A program made the position numbers and the translations under genes. The notes beneath the pieces were generated by a model. It did not search any database. It was not told where the DNA came from and was given only the letters and a program-made list of their open reading frames with translations. Positions 36,998 through 46,077 of a stretch of 64,000 nucleotides of DNA are shown here, in pieces (position 1 is the first letter of the stretch; each line of letters begins with the position of its first letter). The DNA comes from Psychrobacter lutiphocae DSM 21542. GTDB taxonomy: Bacteria > Pseudomonadota > Gammaproteobacteria > Pseudomonadales > Moraxellaceae. The stretch is taken from the NCBI RefSeq assembly GCF_000382145.1, contig NZ_KB907625.1, positions 1 through 64,000 of the forward strand, in the 5' to 3' direction.

Positions 36998-37069
36998 ATA
37001 CAATACTTATAAATACAATACTTATAAATACAACACTTATAGATACAACACTTATAGATACAACACTTA
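36995..37069. repeat. Five tandem 15-bp repeats starting at the holC stop codon
   Basis: TAGATACAACACTTA and variants (TAAATACAATACTTA) occur five times. The first unit begins with the TAG stop of holC, and every later unit also begins TAG or TAA in the same frame. Confidence 0.92.
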
Positions 37070-37407
37070 AACGATAAATATAGTAATATGTTGCAGATGA
37101 GTTTAAGTTTTGTATAATTATCTCATTTATTTAAGGGCTGTTGAACATTGATATTTGTAGGTAAAATGGGTATTTGTAGATAAAACGTAAGGAAATTTGT
37201 TTTAATCAAGGCGATAAGTGCCGCTAATATCTAGATAATAACAAGCCTATCAGTGCAGAGTAAGATAAATCTAACCCGCTTTGACACAAAAGTTACTTGT
37301 TGCAAGTTGTCACATATATAAGTTTGCGTTATCACTGGAGCCCATCCTGAATTCTGTGCAACAGGCCTTATTTATAGTGTTTATTACTTAACCCACATGG
37401 AGTGCTT
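37070..37407. other. holC-sstT intergenic region
   Basis: About 340 bp made up mainly of a MITE-like element (37132-37371). The sstT ribosome-binding site GGAG lies at 37399-37402. No gene is seen. Confidence 0.65.
37132..37371. mobile_element. MITE-like element, GGGCTGTTGAAC ends, copy 2
   Basis: The left end is TAAGGGCTGTTGAAC and the right end, inverted, is ATAAGGCCTGTTGCAC. Its inside aligns with the element at 42500-42703: GATAAGTGCCGCTAATATCTAGATA matches AATAAATGCAGCTAATAAATAGATA, followed by matching AGAGTAAGATAAATCTA and AGAATAAGGCAAATTTA. No ORF is present. Confidence 0.75.
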
Positions 37408-38649
37408 ATGAGAGCCTTTATCGATATGTATCAACGCACCGGCTTAGTCCCTTTAATTATCATCGGACTAATCATAGGTGTTTTAATAGGCTGGCTACTA
37501 CCTTCTGCTGGTATTGCTTTAGGGCTATTAGGCACTTTATTTGTTGGTGCGTTAAAGGCAGTAGCCCCTATCTTAGTATTTGCTTTGGTAATGTCAGCTA
37601 TCAGCCAGCATCAAACTGGGAGTAAAGTCCACGTTAAGCCTGTCATTATCATGTATATATTTGGTACTTTTTTGGCGGCATTAACAGCTGTCACTGCCAG
37701 TTTTTTATTCCCAACAGAGCTTATTGGCTTAACCAGTATTGAAGCAGTGGCTGATCAGGCACCGCCTTCTGGTCTAAAAGAAGTACTAACGACGCTACTC
37801 ATGAACTTGGTTGACAACCCAATTAGTGCGCTTGCAAACGCTAACTATATGGGCATCTTAGCTTGGGCTCTTATTATCGGCTTTGCCTTGCGTCAGGCTT
37901 CTGAATCAACTCGTGTTATGGTCGGTGATATGGCTGAAGCCATATCAGATGTGGTTCGTTTTGTAATTTCATTTGCACCGATTGGCATCTTGGGTCTCGT
38001 TGCCAATACAGTTGCCGAAACTGGCTTTGTAGCACTCAAAGGTTATGCTCAGCTGCTCACTGTATTGGTTGGCAGTATGCTGTTTATTGCCTTGGTAATT
38101 AACCCGATTATCGTTGCTATTAAAAAGAAAGAGAACCCCTACCCCTTAGTATTTAAATGCCTACGTGAATCAGGTATTACTGCTTTTTTCACTCGTTCCT
38201 CTGCGGCCAATATTCCAGTTAACATGAACCTAGCGGCTAAGCTTGGTCTGCACGAAGACACTTACTCAGTAACCTTACCACTTGGTGCGACCATTAACAT
38301 GGCTGGTGCTGCAATTACCATTAACGTCTTGACCTTAGCAGCAGCACACACCCTGGGTATTCATGTTGACTTCGGTTCAGCATTGCTACTTAGCGTCATT
38401 GCAACTGTGAGTGCCTGTGGTGCTTCAGGTGTTGCTGGTGGCTCATTATTATTAATTCCTCTGGCATGTAGCCTATTTAACATTCCAAACGATATTGCAA
38501 TGCAGGTCGTTGCTATCGGATTTATCATTGGTGTGGTTCAAGACTCAGCTGAAACAGCACTTAACTCATCCACTGATGTACTATTCACTGCAACTGCTGA
38601 TCCAAAATCAATTCGAGAGATGCTTAGCACCAGTCAGGCTGCTATCTAA
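37408..38649 (+). CDS. sstT: Serine/threonine:Na+ symporter SstT
   Basis: SstT takes up serine and threonine with sodium. The ATG at 37408 is set by GGAG 6 bp upstream and gives 413 residues, the usual length. It belongs to the dicarboxylate/amino-acid:cation symporter fold, with a first hairpin ([20 protein letters not shown]), [58 protein letters not shown] with the cation-binding segment, and [18 protein letters not shown]. It is a single gene ending at a bidirectional terminator. Confidence 0.95.
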   Translation: MRAFIDMYQRTGLVPLIIIGLIIGVLIGWLLPSAGIALGLLGTLFVGALKAVAPILVFALVMSAISQHQTGSKVHVKPVIIMYIFGTFLAALTAVTASFLFPTELIGLTSIEAVADQAPPSGLKEVLTTLLMNLVDNPISALANANYMGILAWALIIGFALRQASESTRVMVGDMAEAISDVVRFVISFAPIGILGLVANTVAETGFVALKGYAQLLTVLVGSMLFIALVINPIIVAIKKKENPYPLVFKCLRESGITAFFTRSSAANIPVNMNLAAKLGLHEDTYSVTLPLGATINMAGAAITINVLTLAAAHTLGIHVDFGSALLLSVIATVSACGASGVAGGSLLLIPLACSLFNIPNDIAMQVVAIGFIIGVVQDSAETALNSSTDVLFTATADPKSIREMLSTSQAAI

Positions 38650-38726
38650 AGCACTTTTGTAGCGTTTGGATGGTATGGCATAAACGTTTGGGTTTATCCC
38701 ATAGCGACACTCAAGCTAGCTTGAAC

Positions 38727-38760
38727 AAAAAAGCCTTATCTATCCTAGATAAGGCTTTTT
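38727..38760. terminator. Bidirectional terminator between sstT and cbpM
   Basis: AAAAAAGCCTTATC faces GATAAGGCTTTTT around TATCCTA, between converging genes. Confidence 0.92.
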
Positions 38761-38782
38761 AGAACAACAAGCTCGATAGCTC

Positions 38783-39112
38783 TTAATCCACATCAATATT
38801 AATTTCAATAACCTGAGTATTACTGCCTTGTGACTCCCACTGACGTTTGAACTGACGCAACTGCTCCACTTCTTCTAAAAGCTCTAGTATCAATCCAATA
38901 GCTGGGACACTGGCTTCAAAGTCACGACTTAGACGTGAGGCACGACGTACAGTAGCCAACTGATAGCCGGTGAACTGTTTAGTTTCTGGTACATCATATT
39001 CGATAACGTTTTCTTCAATCAACGCCATGACCCAACTTGGCTCTGCACCACAGGCAGTGATAAGCTCATCTAGCGTCATGATAATATCGTTAAATTCATT
39101 TGAATGCTGCAT
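38783..39112 (-). CDS. cbpM: Chaperone modulator CbpM
   Basis: CbpM binds the J-domain of CbpA and inhibits it. The 109 residues show the MerR-like pattern of the family: MTLDELITACGAEPSWVMALIEENVIEY, TGYQLATVRRASRLSRDFEASVPAIGLILELLEEVEQLR and a polar C-terminus. AGGGAAAG precedes the ATG. It lies 38 bp downstream of cbpA on the same strand, the standard arrangement. Confidence 0.92.
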   Translation of the reverse strand: MQHSNEFNDIIMTLDELITACGAEPSWVMALIEENVIEYDVPETKQFTGYQLATVRRASRLSRDFEASVPAIGLILELLEEVEQLRQFKRQWESQGSNTQVIEINIDVD

Positions 39113-39150
39113 GATAACTTTCCCTTATTATTCTACTTTGATTGGCGTCA

Positions 39151-40152
39151 TTAGCGTGTAATCTGAGTATCCGCAAATACTTCTTTTAAAGTAGCATAGG
39201 CTTGTTGCTGAGCCTCTGTCATCACTTCTGGACTGACGATGTTCAAAGTAAGATACAGATCGCCTGCTTTTTTAGCAGGAATACCCTTACCCTTAATGCG
39301 TAAATGACTACCAGATTTACTATTTTTTGGTATATTCACTCCAAATTTACCCGCTGGTGTACTGACATTGATCTTATCACCTAGAGCTGCTTCCCAAGGG
39401 GTGATATTAACTGTCTGATACACATCTGCACCTTCTAAGCGAATATTATCAGGATGGTTGATGGTCACTTTTAAAAACAAATCACCATTTTTCCCACCAC
39501 CCATGCTGGCAGCCCCTTGGCCACTTAGTCGGATTTGCTTGCCTTCAGTAATCCCTTTGGGTATCTTAATTTTCAGTGTTTTTTGCTCATGGCTGACGCT
39601 GCCATCTGCCTGACGAGTTGGGACATTTAGCTTAATGCTATAATCATCACCCCTATATACTGAGTCTAATGACACACTGATTTCTGCATGCTGATCTTGC
39701 CCTGGTACTGGCCCTGTATCTCTAAAAGCATTTCCAAAGTGATCATAGCCCTCAAACCCTGAACCTGATTGACGCGATGAGGATTGATTACGGCCACCAA
39801 ATGCAGAAAAGATGTCATCAAAACGGAAGCTGCCACTACCAAAAGGCGCACCTTCACCAAATTGATCTTTGACATCTTCCCATCTAAAGCCCCCTTGCCC
39901 CCTATATCCTTCCGCACCACCAAAGCCACCTGCAAAAGGATTGGCTTGCATCGCATCATATTCAGCCCGCTTTTCTTTGTCTCTTAGGGTTTCGTAGGCG
40001 TTATTGATTTCTGCAATTTTTTGATCAGCTTGCGGATCATCGCTGACATCTGGATGGTATTTACGTACCAGCTTACGATAGGCTTTTTTAATATCTTTTT
40101 CGGTGGCGTCTTTACTGACCCCTAATACATCGTAATAACTTTTTTCTGCCAT
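39151..40152 (-). CDS. cbpA: Curved-DNA-binding J-domain protein CbpA
   Basis: A DnaJ-type cochaperone for DnaK, without the zinc-binding cysteine repeats of DnaJ. The 333 residues have a J-domain with HPD at 33-35 (KYHPDVSDDP), a Gly/Phe-rich linker at about 70-140 (FAGGFGGAEGYRGQGGF, FAFGGRNQSSS-like), and two C-terminal beta domains (LKIKIPKGITEGKQIRL, LRIKGKGIPAKKAGDLYL). AGGA precedes the ATG. cbpM follows, which supports CbpA over a second DnaJ. Confidence 0.93.
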   Translation of the reverse strand: MAEKSYYDVLGVSKDATEKDIKKAYRKLVRKYHPDVSDDPQADQKIAEINNAYETLRDKEKRAEYDAMQANPFAGGFGGAEGYRGQGGFRWEDVKDQFGEGAPFGSGSFRFDDIFSAFGGRNQSSSRQSGSGFEGYDHFGNAFRDTGPVPGQDQHAEISVSLDSVYRGDDYSIKLNVPTRQADGSVSHEQKTLKIKIPKGITEGKQIRLSGQGAASMGGGKNGDLFLKVTINHPDNIRLEGADVYQTVNITPWEAALGDKINVSTPAGKFGVNIPKNSKSGSHLRIKGKGIPAKKAGDLYLTLNIVSPEVMTEAQQQAYATLKEVFADTQITR

Positions 40153-40467
40153 TATTATTATCCTATTTGAGTATTGTCATATTTAAAAATGAGAAGCTTA
40201 ACCTATGCTCTAAGGCTATTTATTCAGCTTTATTAATGTTAATGAGTTAATTATTAATATGGGGGCAATCGCGTAACTTTTCATATCCTTTTTTGTTACA
40301 GTACAGCGCAAAAAAGAATACAGCCTAAAAAATCGCAAAAAAAAAGAGCGTATAAAATTTATACCCTCTTTTTGACTTATACCTTTTGCCCCACTTTCAA
40401 CTTAAAAATCCGATATAAACTGGATTTTATATTCCAGCTAAACGTACTTATTAATAAAAATACTAGG
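40153..40467. other. Gap between the ABC-F gene and cbpA
   Basis: 315 bp, AT-rich. It holds the ABC-F terminator (40337-40373) and should hold the cbpA promoter. Nothing else is seen. Confidence 0.6.
40337..40373 (-). terminator. Terminator of the ABC-F gene
   Basis: AAAAAGAGCGTATAAA faces TTTATACCCTCTTTTT with one mismatched pair (C:C) and a tiny loop. A-runs and T-runs on both sides mean it could work in both directions. Confidence 0.75.
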
Positions 40468-42456
40468 CTAATGAGAAAAACCTGCTTCTGCCTGCTCAAG
40501 CTCAGTCATTGATTCTAACAACAAATCTTCCTGATGAGCCTCCTGCTGCTGTAATCTGGCCTGTTCATCTAACAGCTTCAATAGCTCATCTTTACGATCT
40601 TCATTGTACAAGCCAGTATCTGCTAGCTTCTCCTCTAACTGTGTCAAAACCGTTGTAATTTTATCTAGTTGTTTTTCAGCTTGCTCAATACGTTTACGAA
40701 TCGGCGCGGTTAATTGACGCTGTTCTGCAGCAAGCCTACGGCGCTCCTCTTTTGTCAATTGCGGTATTGACTCAGATATGACAGTGCTCGTATTCTTGAC
40801 TATCAGACTTGATTCTTGGTCATCTTGTGTGCTTACCATCTCTGCCTCATCTTTGGCATCAGACTTGCGCTGCTCTGACAGCCACTTGCCATAGTCAGCC
40901 ACATCACCTTCAAACTCTTGTAACTTACCATCATGCACAAGATATAGCTCATCACAGACATTGGCAATCAGTTCTCTGTCATGTGACACCAACACCACCG
41001 CACCAGCAAAGCCTTGTAACGCCATGGTCAACGCCTGACGCATTTGTAAGTCCAGATGGTTGGTAGGCTCATCGAGTATCAATACATTTGGTCTTTGCCA
41101 AACAATTAATGCCAAGGTTAAGCGCGCACGCTCACCTCCCGAAAACAGCTTACTTGGGGTATCAATGCGATCACCACGAAAGTCAAAACTACCCAAAAAT
41201 GAACGCAATTCTGCATCGGACGTCTTACCCGCCAAACGGCGTAGCATTAACAATGGTGTGGCTTCAGGATCTAAGCTATCCATCTGATGCTGATTAAAGT
41301 AGCCAATATGTAACGTATCCGATACTTTATAGCTACCCGATAAAGGCTGAAGCTCACCAACGAGCGCCTTGATCAAAGTTGACTTGCCAGCCCCATTCAT
41401 CCCTAGCAGACCTATACGCGTATCTGGCGTAATCTGTAAGCTAACCTGGGTCAAAACAGGTAGATCACCATAACCAATACTCGCCTCTTTTAGCGAAATC
41501 AAAGGCGAGCTCATGTGGCTGGGTTCATAGAACTTAAAGGTGAATGGATTATCTGCCATCACAGGCGATAAGTCAGCCATACGCTCAAGCTGCTTGAGAC
41601 GGCTTTGTGCCTGCTTTGCTTTAGTAGCCTTGGCTCGAAAGCGGCGCACAAAGTCCTCAAGGTGTGCACGTGTTTGTTGCTGCTTTTCATAAGCTTGTTG
41701 CTGCTGTGCTAGACGCTCACTACGGGTGCGTACAAACTGTGAATAGTTGCCAGAATATAGGGTTAACCTTTGGTTTTCGATATGCAAAATGAAGCCTACG
41801 GTAGCATCCAAAAAGGTTTGGTCATGCGAGATTAATAATACGGTACCATCAAACTTAGCAATCCATTCTTCTAGCCACAAAATTGCATCCAAATCCAAGT
41901 GGTTGGTCGGCTCATCTAGTAGCAACAAATCGGCTCGGCTCATCAAGGTTTTAGCAAGGTTTAAGCGCATACGCCAACCACCAGAAAAATCAGTCACTGG
42001 GAGTTGATGCTGGCTGGTTTTAAACCCAAGGCCTGCCATCACTTGCGCCGCTCTGGTTGGTGTACGATAACCATCGATGTCATCAAAGCGTTGATGTAGA
42101 TGAGCAATATCATTATCACTTAGACTCTCAAGTGTCATTAATTGTTGGTTAAGCTGATACCACTCTTTGTCACCACTGAGCACATAATCAATGGCTGGCT
42201 GACTGCTACCTGCAACCTCTTGTGCCATGTGTGCTACTTCCCAGCTACTAGGAATACTAATGCTGCCAGCGTCAAGAGTCAGTTCATCACCGCTTTGCTC
42301 ACCCATCTGGGTCAATAGCACCCCAAACAAGGTTGATTTGCCCGTACCATTATTGCCCGTCAAACCAACCTTTTGACCTGGATGTATTTGGAAGGTAGCC
42401 TCTGAAAATAATACTCTACCATCACGACGTATGCTGACTTTATTAAATTCAATCAT
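40468..42456 (-). CDS. ABC-F family ATPase (YheS-like)
   Basis: Two ABC ATPase domains without membrane segments. The first Walker A is GNNGTGKST, with signature FSGGWRMRLNLAK, Walker B LLLLDEPTNHLD. The linker helix pair carries AKATKAKQAQSRLKQLERM, and the second Walker A is GMNGAGKST, with FSGGERARLTLAL and VLILDEPTNHLD. A C-terminal coiled coil (about 540-660) is rich in Glu/Gln. These proteins act on ribosomes; size and tail suggest the YheS branch. The ATG at 42456 gives 662 residues; an in-frame GTG at 42468 is less likely. It is a single gene. Confidence 0.93.
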   Translation of the reverse strand: MIEFNKVSIRRDGRVLFSEATFQIHPGQKVGLTGNNGTGKSTLFGVLLTQMGEQSGDELTLDAGSISIPSSWEVAHMAQEVAGSSQPAIDYVLSGDKEWYQLNQQLMTLESLSDNDIAHLHQRFDDIDGYRTPTRAAQVMAGLGFKTSQHQLPVTDFSGGWRMRLNLAKTLMSRADLLLLDEPTNHLDLDAILWLEEWIAKFDGTVLLISHDQTFLDATVGFILHIENQRLTLYSGNYSQFVRTRSERLAQQQQAYEKQQQTRAHLEDFVRRFRAKATKAKQAQSRLKQLERMADLSPVMADNPFTFKFYEPSHMSSPLISLKEASIGYGDLPVLTQVSLQITPDTRIGLLGMNGAGKSTLIKALVGELQPLSGSYKVSDTLHIGYFNQHQMDSLDPEATPLLMLRRLAGKTSDAELRSFLGSFDFRGDRIDTPSKLFSGGERARLTLALIVWQRPNVLILDEPTNHLDLQMRQALTMALQGFAGAVVLVSHDRELIANVCDELYLVHDGKLQEFEGDVADYGKWLSEQRKSDAKDEAEMVSTQDDQESSLIVKNTSTVISESIPQLTKEERRRLAAEQRQLTAPIRKRIEQAEKQLDKITTVLTQLEEKLADTGLYNEDRKDELLKLLDEQARLQQQEAHQEDLLLESMTELEQAEAGFSH

Positions 42457-42970
42457 GGGAATTATCACTTTTGGTTATTTCTTTTTTATTAACAGTATTT
42501 AGGGGCTGTTGAACCTTCACCTTCGTAGGAAAAAATGAGATAAATCTGTCTTAATGAAAGCAATAAATGCAGCTAATAAATAGATATTGACCGATTCATC
42601 AACAAAGAATAAGGCAAATTTAGCCTGTTTTAAACAAAAATGAAATTTTCATTAAAACCTAGATTACTATTGAACACATGTGGTGAGTGTTCAATAGCCC
42701 CTAATAAAACAAAATATGGCTACAAAAAAAGAACAGTTAGCAGGGGATAGTACATTGAAAATCAAGCATTATGCCTCATTATGCTATAATGAATGGCAAC
42801 TATTTAAAACACCCTTCATTGGTGTTATCAATAACTAGTGGTAAGACCAACACGGTTGGTATAAACCATTAGCCAAAGCTAAACCATAACACAAACCTTT
42901 AATGCAACAATTATAAGCGGTCGATATATCTATGGCCGTTAAGTGAAGTTTGACACTTTACGAGGATACT
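42457..42970. other. Divergent region between the ABC-F gene and erpA
   Basis: About 510 bp with a MITE-like element (42500-42703) and then 250 bp of AT-rich DNA, where the erpA promoter is expected. GAGG for erpA lies at 42961-42964. No gene is seen. Confidence 0.6.
42500..42703. mobile_element. MITE-like element, TAGGGGCTGTTGAAC ends, copy 3
   Basis: 204 bp with ends TAGGGGCTGTTGAAC and, inverted at the right, TAGGGGCTATTGAAC (14 of 15 identical). TA stands at both outer edges. The inside aligns with 37132-37371. No ORF is present. Confidence 0.87.
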
Positions 42971-43300
42971 ATGACAACTATTACTCTAACTGACAGTGCA
43001 GCAAATAAAGTCCGTAAACTCCGTGAAGAAGAAGGTGACAACAGTCTAATGCTACGAGTGTATGTCACTGGTGGTGGCTGCTCAGGCTTTTCATACGGCT
43101 TTAATTTTGCTGATGAAGTAGGCGAAGATGATGCCAATTTCAAAAATGATGATGTCACTTTGCTCGTGGACTCATTAAGCTACCAGTATTTACAAGGCTC
43201 TACTGTTGACTATACAGAGGGCTTAGAAGGTGCTCGCTTTGTAGTGACCAATCCTAATGCAACCACAACTTGTGGCTGTGGATCATCCTTTTCTATTTAG
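42971..43300 (+). CDS. erpA: Iron-sulfur cluster insertion protein ErpA
   Basis: ErpA is an A-type carrier that delivers Fe-S clusters to target enzymes. From the ATG at 42971, set by GAGG upstream, it has 109 residues. The three conserved cysteines are C37 in [11 protein letters not shown] and C101/C103 in CGCGSSFSI. The family-typical [32 protein letters not shown] precedes them. The stop codon TAG directly abuts a family C repeat fragment. Confidence 0.96.
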   Translation: MTTITLTDSAANKVRKLREEEGDNSLMLRVYVTGGGCSGFSYGFNFADEVGEDDANFKNDDVTLLVDSLSYQYLQGSTVDYTEGLEGARFVVTNPNATTTCGCGSSFSI

Positions 43301-43690
43301 AGCGTGTCTTCATTTTGAAAATGGTGATAAAAATAACATAAATCTCAATCAGACATCACAGTCAAACAACAAAAATAATGCAGATAGCTAAAAGACAACT
43401 GCAAAACATCATATCGTGGCACTGTTATTTATCAATGCACATGATTTTTTAATCACTTTAAGCTACACTAATTTGATATTCATTAATCAAAGATACAGCT
43501 ATCAGACAATAGGGGCTATTCAACAGAACCTAATAAAAAAATACTTGTAATTCAAGCATCTTGCAACTCATGCATACAGCTAAAATTAGATCTTTGTAAA
43601 CCTAGCCTGTATTAGAATGCAACATACAAACAATAGATAATGATGCGCCTGATTAACTTTGAGATTTTTAATTGATTTTGAGACAATAGT
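43301..43690. repeat. erpA-gshA region made of mixed repeat fragments
   Basis: From 43301 the sequence matches the left half of the element at 63010-63215 (GTGTCTTCA, ATGGTGATAAAAATAA, CAGACATCACAGTCAAACAA). Around 43508-43541 it changes to GGGGCTATTCAACAGAACCTAAT, which resembles MITE ends at 34246-34260. The two parts suggest nested or recombined insertions. No gene is seen; the gshA promoter should lie near the end. Confidence 0.6.
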
Positions 43691-45271
43691 ATGACTAACG
43701 TAACTACCCAAAGCCAGCACCCGCTAATACCCTCTTGGTTAACCAGCAAGCACTTATCTGGTATGTTGCGTGGCATCGAAAAAGAAGGATTGCGCATGCA
43801 GTCGGATGGCTACTTAGCGCAGACTCCACATCCAAAGTCTTTGGGCTCCAAGCTAACTCATCCATATATCACCACAGATTACTCTGAAAGCCTGCTAGAA
43901 CTAATTACCTCACCAAAACCAACCGTAGCAGAGACCTTAAATATGCTACGTGAGCTACATGTTTTGGTACATCAGTCACTAGATGAAAATGGCGAGCTGA
44001 TGTGGCCACTGTCTATGCCTTGCTTGCTCTCCGATGATGACAATGACATCCCTTTAGCAGACTATGGCACCTCTAATGTGGGACGCTTAAAGACCCTATA
44101 TCGCAGTGGCTTGGGCATCCGCTATGGCCGCCGTATGCAAACCATTGCTGGGTTGCATTACAACCTATCCTTTGGTGACAATCTATTTAACGCTTGGCGT
44201 GATAGCTTGCCAACAGCCGAGCAATTAGACTCTCTCACAGAATTTAAAAATACCAAATATCTTGGCCTGATTCGTAACTTTAAGCGCATGAGCAGCTTGG
44301 TTCTGTATTTAACTGGTGCCAGCCCGACAGTGTGTCCTTGCTTCTTGACAGGTCGTAAGCATGATCTTGAGCTAATGAATCAGACCACCTACTTTAAACC
44401 AAATGCTACCAGTTTGCGTATGAGTAAGCTTGGCTATACCAATAGCGTGCAAGATCAGCTTGACATACGCTACAACAACTTACCGGAGTATGTTGACGGT
44501 CTGCGCCGAGCCATTAACACCCCATTTTTAGGCTTTAGTAAACTTGGTCTTGATGACAAAGATGGCAGTCCAATCCAAATCAATGATCATATCTTACAAA
44601 TTGAAAACGAATATTACAGTCCAATTCGTCCCAAACAAATTGCAGAATCTGAAGAAACACCAAGTCATGCGCTTGAAGCCAGAGGTATCGCCTATGTTGA
44701 ATTTAGAGCGGTTGACTTAGACCCTTATAGCGACATCGGTATTCGTTTATCGACTGCTTGCTTCTTGGAGGTGTTGGCATTATATTGCTTACTCACTGAC
44801 TCACCAGACCTATTACCTGAAGAAGATGCTCTATTGGCTGAAAATCTTGAGCGAGTGGTCAACAATGGTCGTCAACCAGGGCTAACTGTTAAGACGCCGT
44901 CTGGCGAAGTGCCACTTAAACAATGGATGCAACAGCATTTGGAAGCTATGATGCCTATGGCTACTTTGTTAGATGAGCAATATGGCGGTAACAACTACCG
45001 AGTGGCATTGACCTTAATGCTAGGCAAAGCTGTCTATCCAGATGCGACCTTGTCCGCGCAAGTATTGGCAGATACCGAAAAGTATGGTAGTACTTGGAAG
45101 CTTGGCTACGCCTTAGCACAACAACACCGTGACTCTATCATGCGTAATACATTAAGTCCGAAAACACAAGCAAACTATGAAGTTTTGGCGGAGAAGTCAT
45201 GGATACAGCAGCATGATTTAGAACAAAGTGATACTCAAAGCTTTTATGACTATATCCAGCAGTATCGCTAA
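43691..45271 (+). CDS. gshA: Glutamate-cysteine ligase
   Basis: GshA makes gamma-glutamylcysteine, the first step to glutathione. The 526 residues match the proteobacterial type (E. coli 518). LRGIEKEGLRM near 27-37 carries the metal-binding Glu pair, and TTDYSESLLELITSP, LSMPCLL, QTIAGLHYNLSF and ALEARGIAYVEFRAVDLDPYSDIG follow. The last part, with EEDALLAENLERVVNNGRQPGL, is family-typical. The Shine-Dalgarno (GAGAC) is weak. gshB is not in the window. Confidence 0.96.
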   Translation: MTNVTTQSQHPLIPSWLTSKHLSGMLRGIEKEGLRMQSDGYLAQTPHPKSLGSKLTHPYITTDYSESLLELITSPKPTVAETLNMLRELHVLVHQSLDENGELMWPLSMPCLLSDDDNDIPLADYGTSNVGRLKTLYRSGLGIRYGRRMQTIAGLHYNLSFGDNLFNAWRDSLPTAEQLDSLTEFKNTKYLGLIRNFKRMSSLVLYLTGASPTVCPCFLTGRKHDLELMNQTTYFKPNATSLRMSKLGYTNSVQDQLDIRYNNLPEYVDGLRRAINTPFLGFSKLGLDDKDGSPIQINDHILQIENEYYSPIRPKQIAESEETPSHALEARGIAYVEFRAVDLDPYSDIGIRLSTACFLEVLALYCLLTDSPDLLPEEDALLAENLERVVNNGRQPGLTVKTPSGEVPLKQWMQQHLEAMMPMATLLDEQYGGNNYRVALTLMLGKAVYPDATLSAQVLADTEKYGSTWKLGYALAQQHRDSIMRNTLSPKTQANYEVLAEKSWIQQHDLEQSDTQSFYDYIQQYR

Positions 45272-45425
45272 GATCAGCCATACTGCAAGGTTAGGTTAAC
45301 GCCAATTAAAGAACAAACCAATCATTGCCGTAAAAATAATACAACAAAGCATAAAAAAAACAGCAAAACTTGTCGATTATAAAATAGCATACTCAAGATG
45401 ACTATCCGTTGCCAAGGAGCAACCC

Positions 45426-45941
45426 ATGCAGCGTCTATTAACTTATCGCACTTTAAATTTAATTTTGGTGTTTTTTTCTATTATTGGAATGGCCTTTGCT
45501 ATTTTTTATTTACAAGTGTACAAAGGGCTTGAGCCTTGCCCACTCTGCATATTCCAGCGTGTTGGCCTAATGGTTATGGGCATCTTTGCCTTTATTTCTT
45601 TTGCATTTAACCCAAAAAACATAGTGGTTCGAGCGATATTATGGATTGGCTCGATGGCAGGTATTGTCTGGTCAGCAGGGGTAGCTGCGCGCCACGTATG
45701 GCTACAAAACCTACCACCTGATCAAGTACCTTCTTGTGGTCCAGGTCTAGATTACTGGCTTGAAGCCTTACCAATGCAACAAGTAATTAACCAAGTTTTA
45801 GCGGGCTCTGGTGAATGTGCTGAAATCAGTTGGAAGTTTTTGGGTTTGACCATCCCTGAACAAGGACTTATTTTCTTTAGCGCTTTAATTTTGGTAAATT
45901 TAGCAGTATTTTGGCGTATGCTCAAAGATCACCGTTCCTAG
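45426..45941 (+). CDS. dsbB: Disulfide bond formation protein B
   Basis: DsbB reoxidises periplasmic DsbA and passes electrons to ubiquinone. The 171 residues form four membrane helices. The first redox pair is C38-P-L-C41 in EPCPLCIFQR, and the second pair C104 and C131 lies in the second periplasmic loop (VPSCGPG, GECAEISW). Spacing matches E. coli DsbB (41/44, 104/130). AAGGAG lies 6 bp before the ATG. It is probably an independent gene. Confidence 0.96.
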   Translation: MQRLLTYRTLNLILVFFSIIGMAFAIFYLQVYKGLEPCPLCIFQRVGLMVMGIFAFISFAFNPKNIVVRAILWIGSMAGIVWSAGVAARHVWLQNLPPDQVPSCGPGLDYWLEALPMQQVINQVLAGSGECAEISWKFLGLTIPEQGLIFFSALILVNLAVFWRMLKDHRS

Positions 45942-46077
45942 CTCATATTTCATAGTTTTATCATGTTTAGCTTTTTACGCGTTTTTAGCTTTTTACGTGT
46001 TTAATGTTTCATGCGTTTAGCTGTTTATCACATTTAACATTTAGTTTTTATCACATATAGATAGTATCAGAGGTTTC

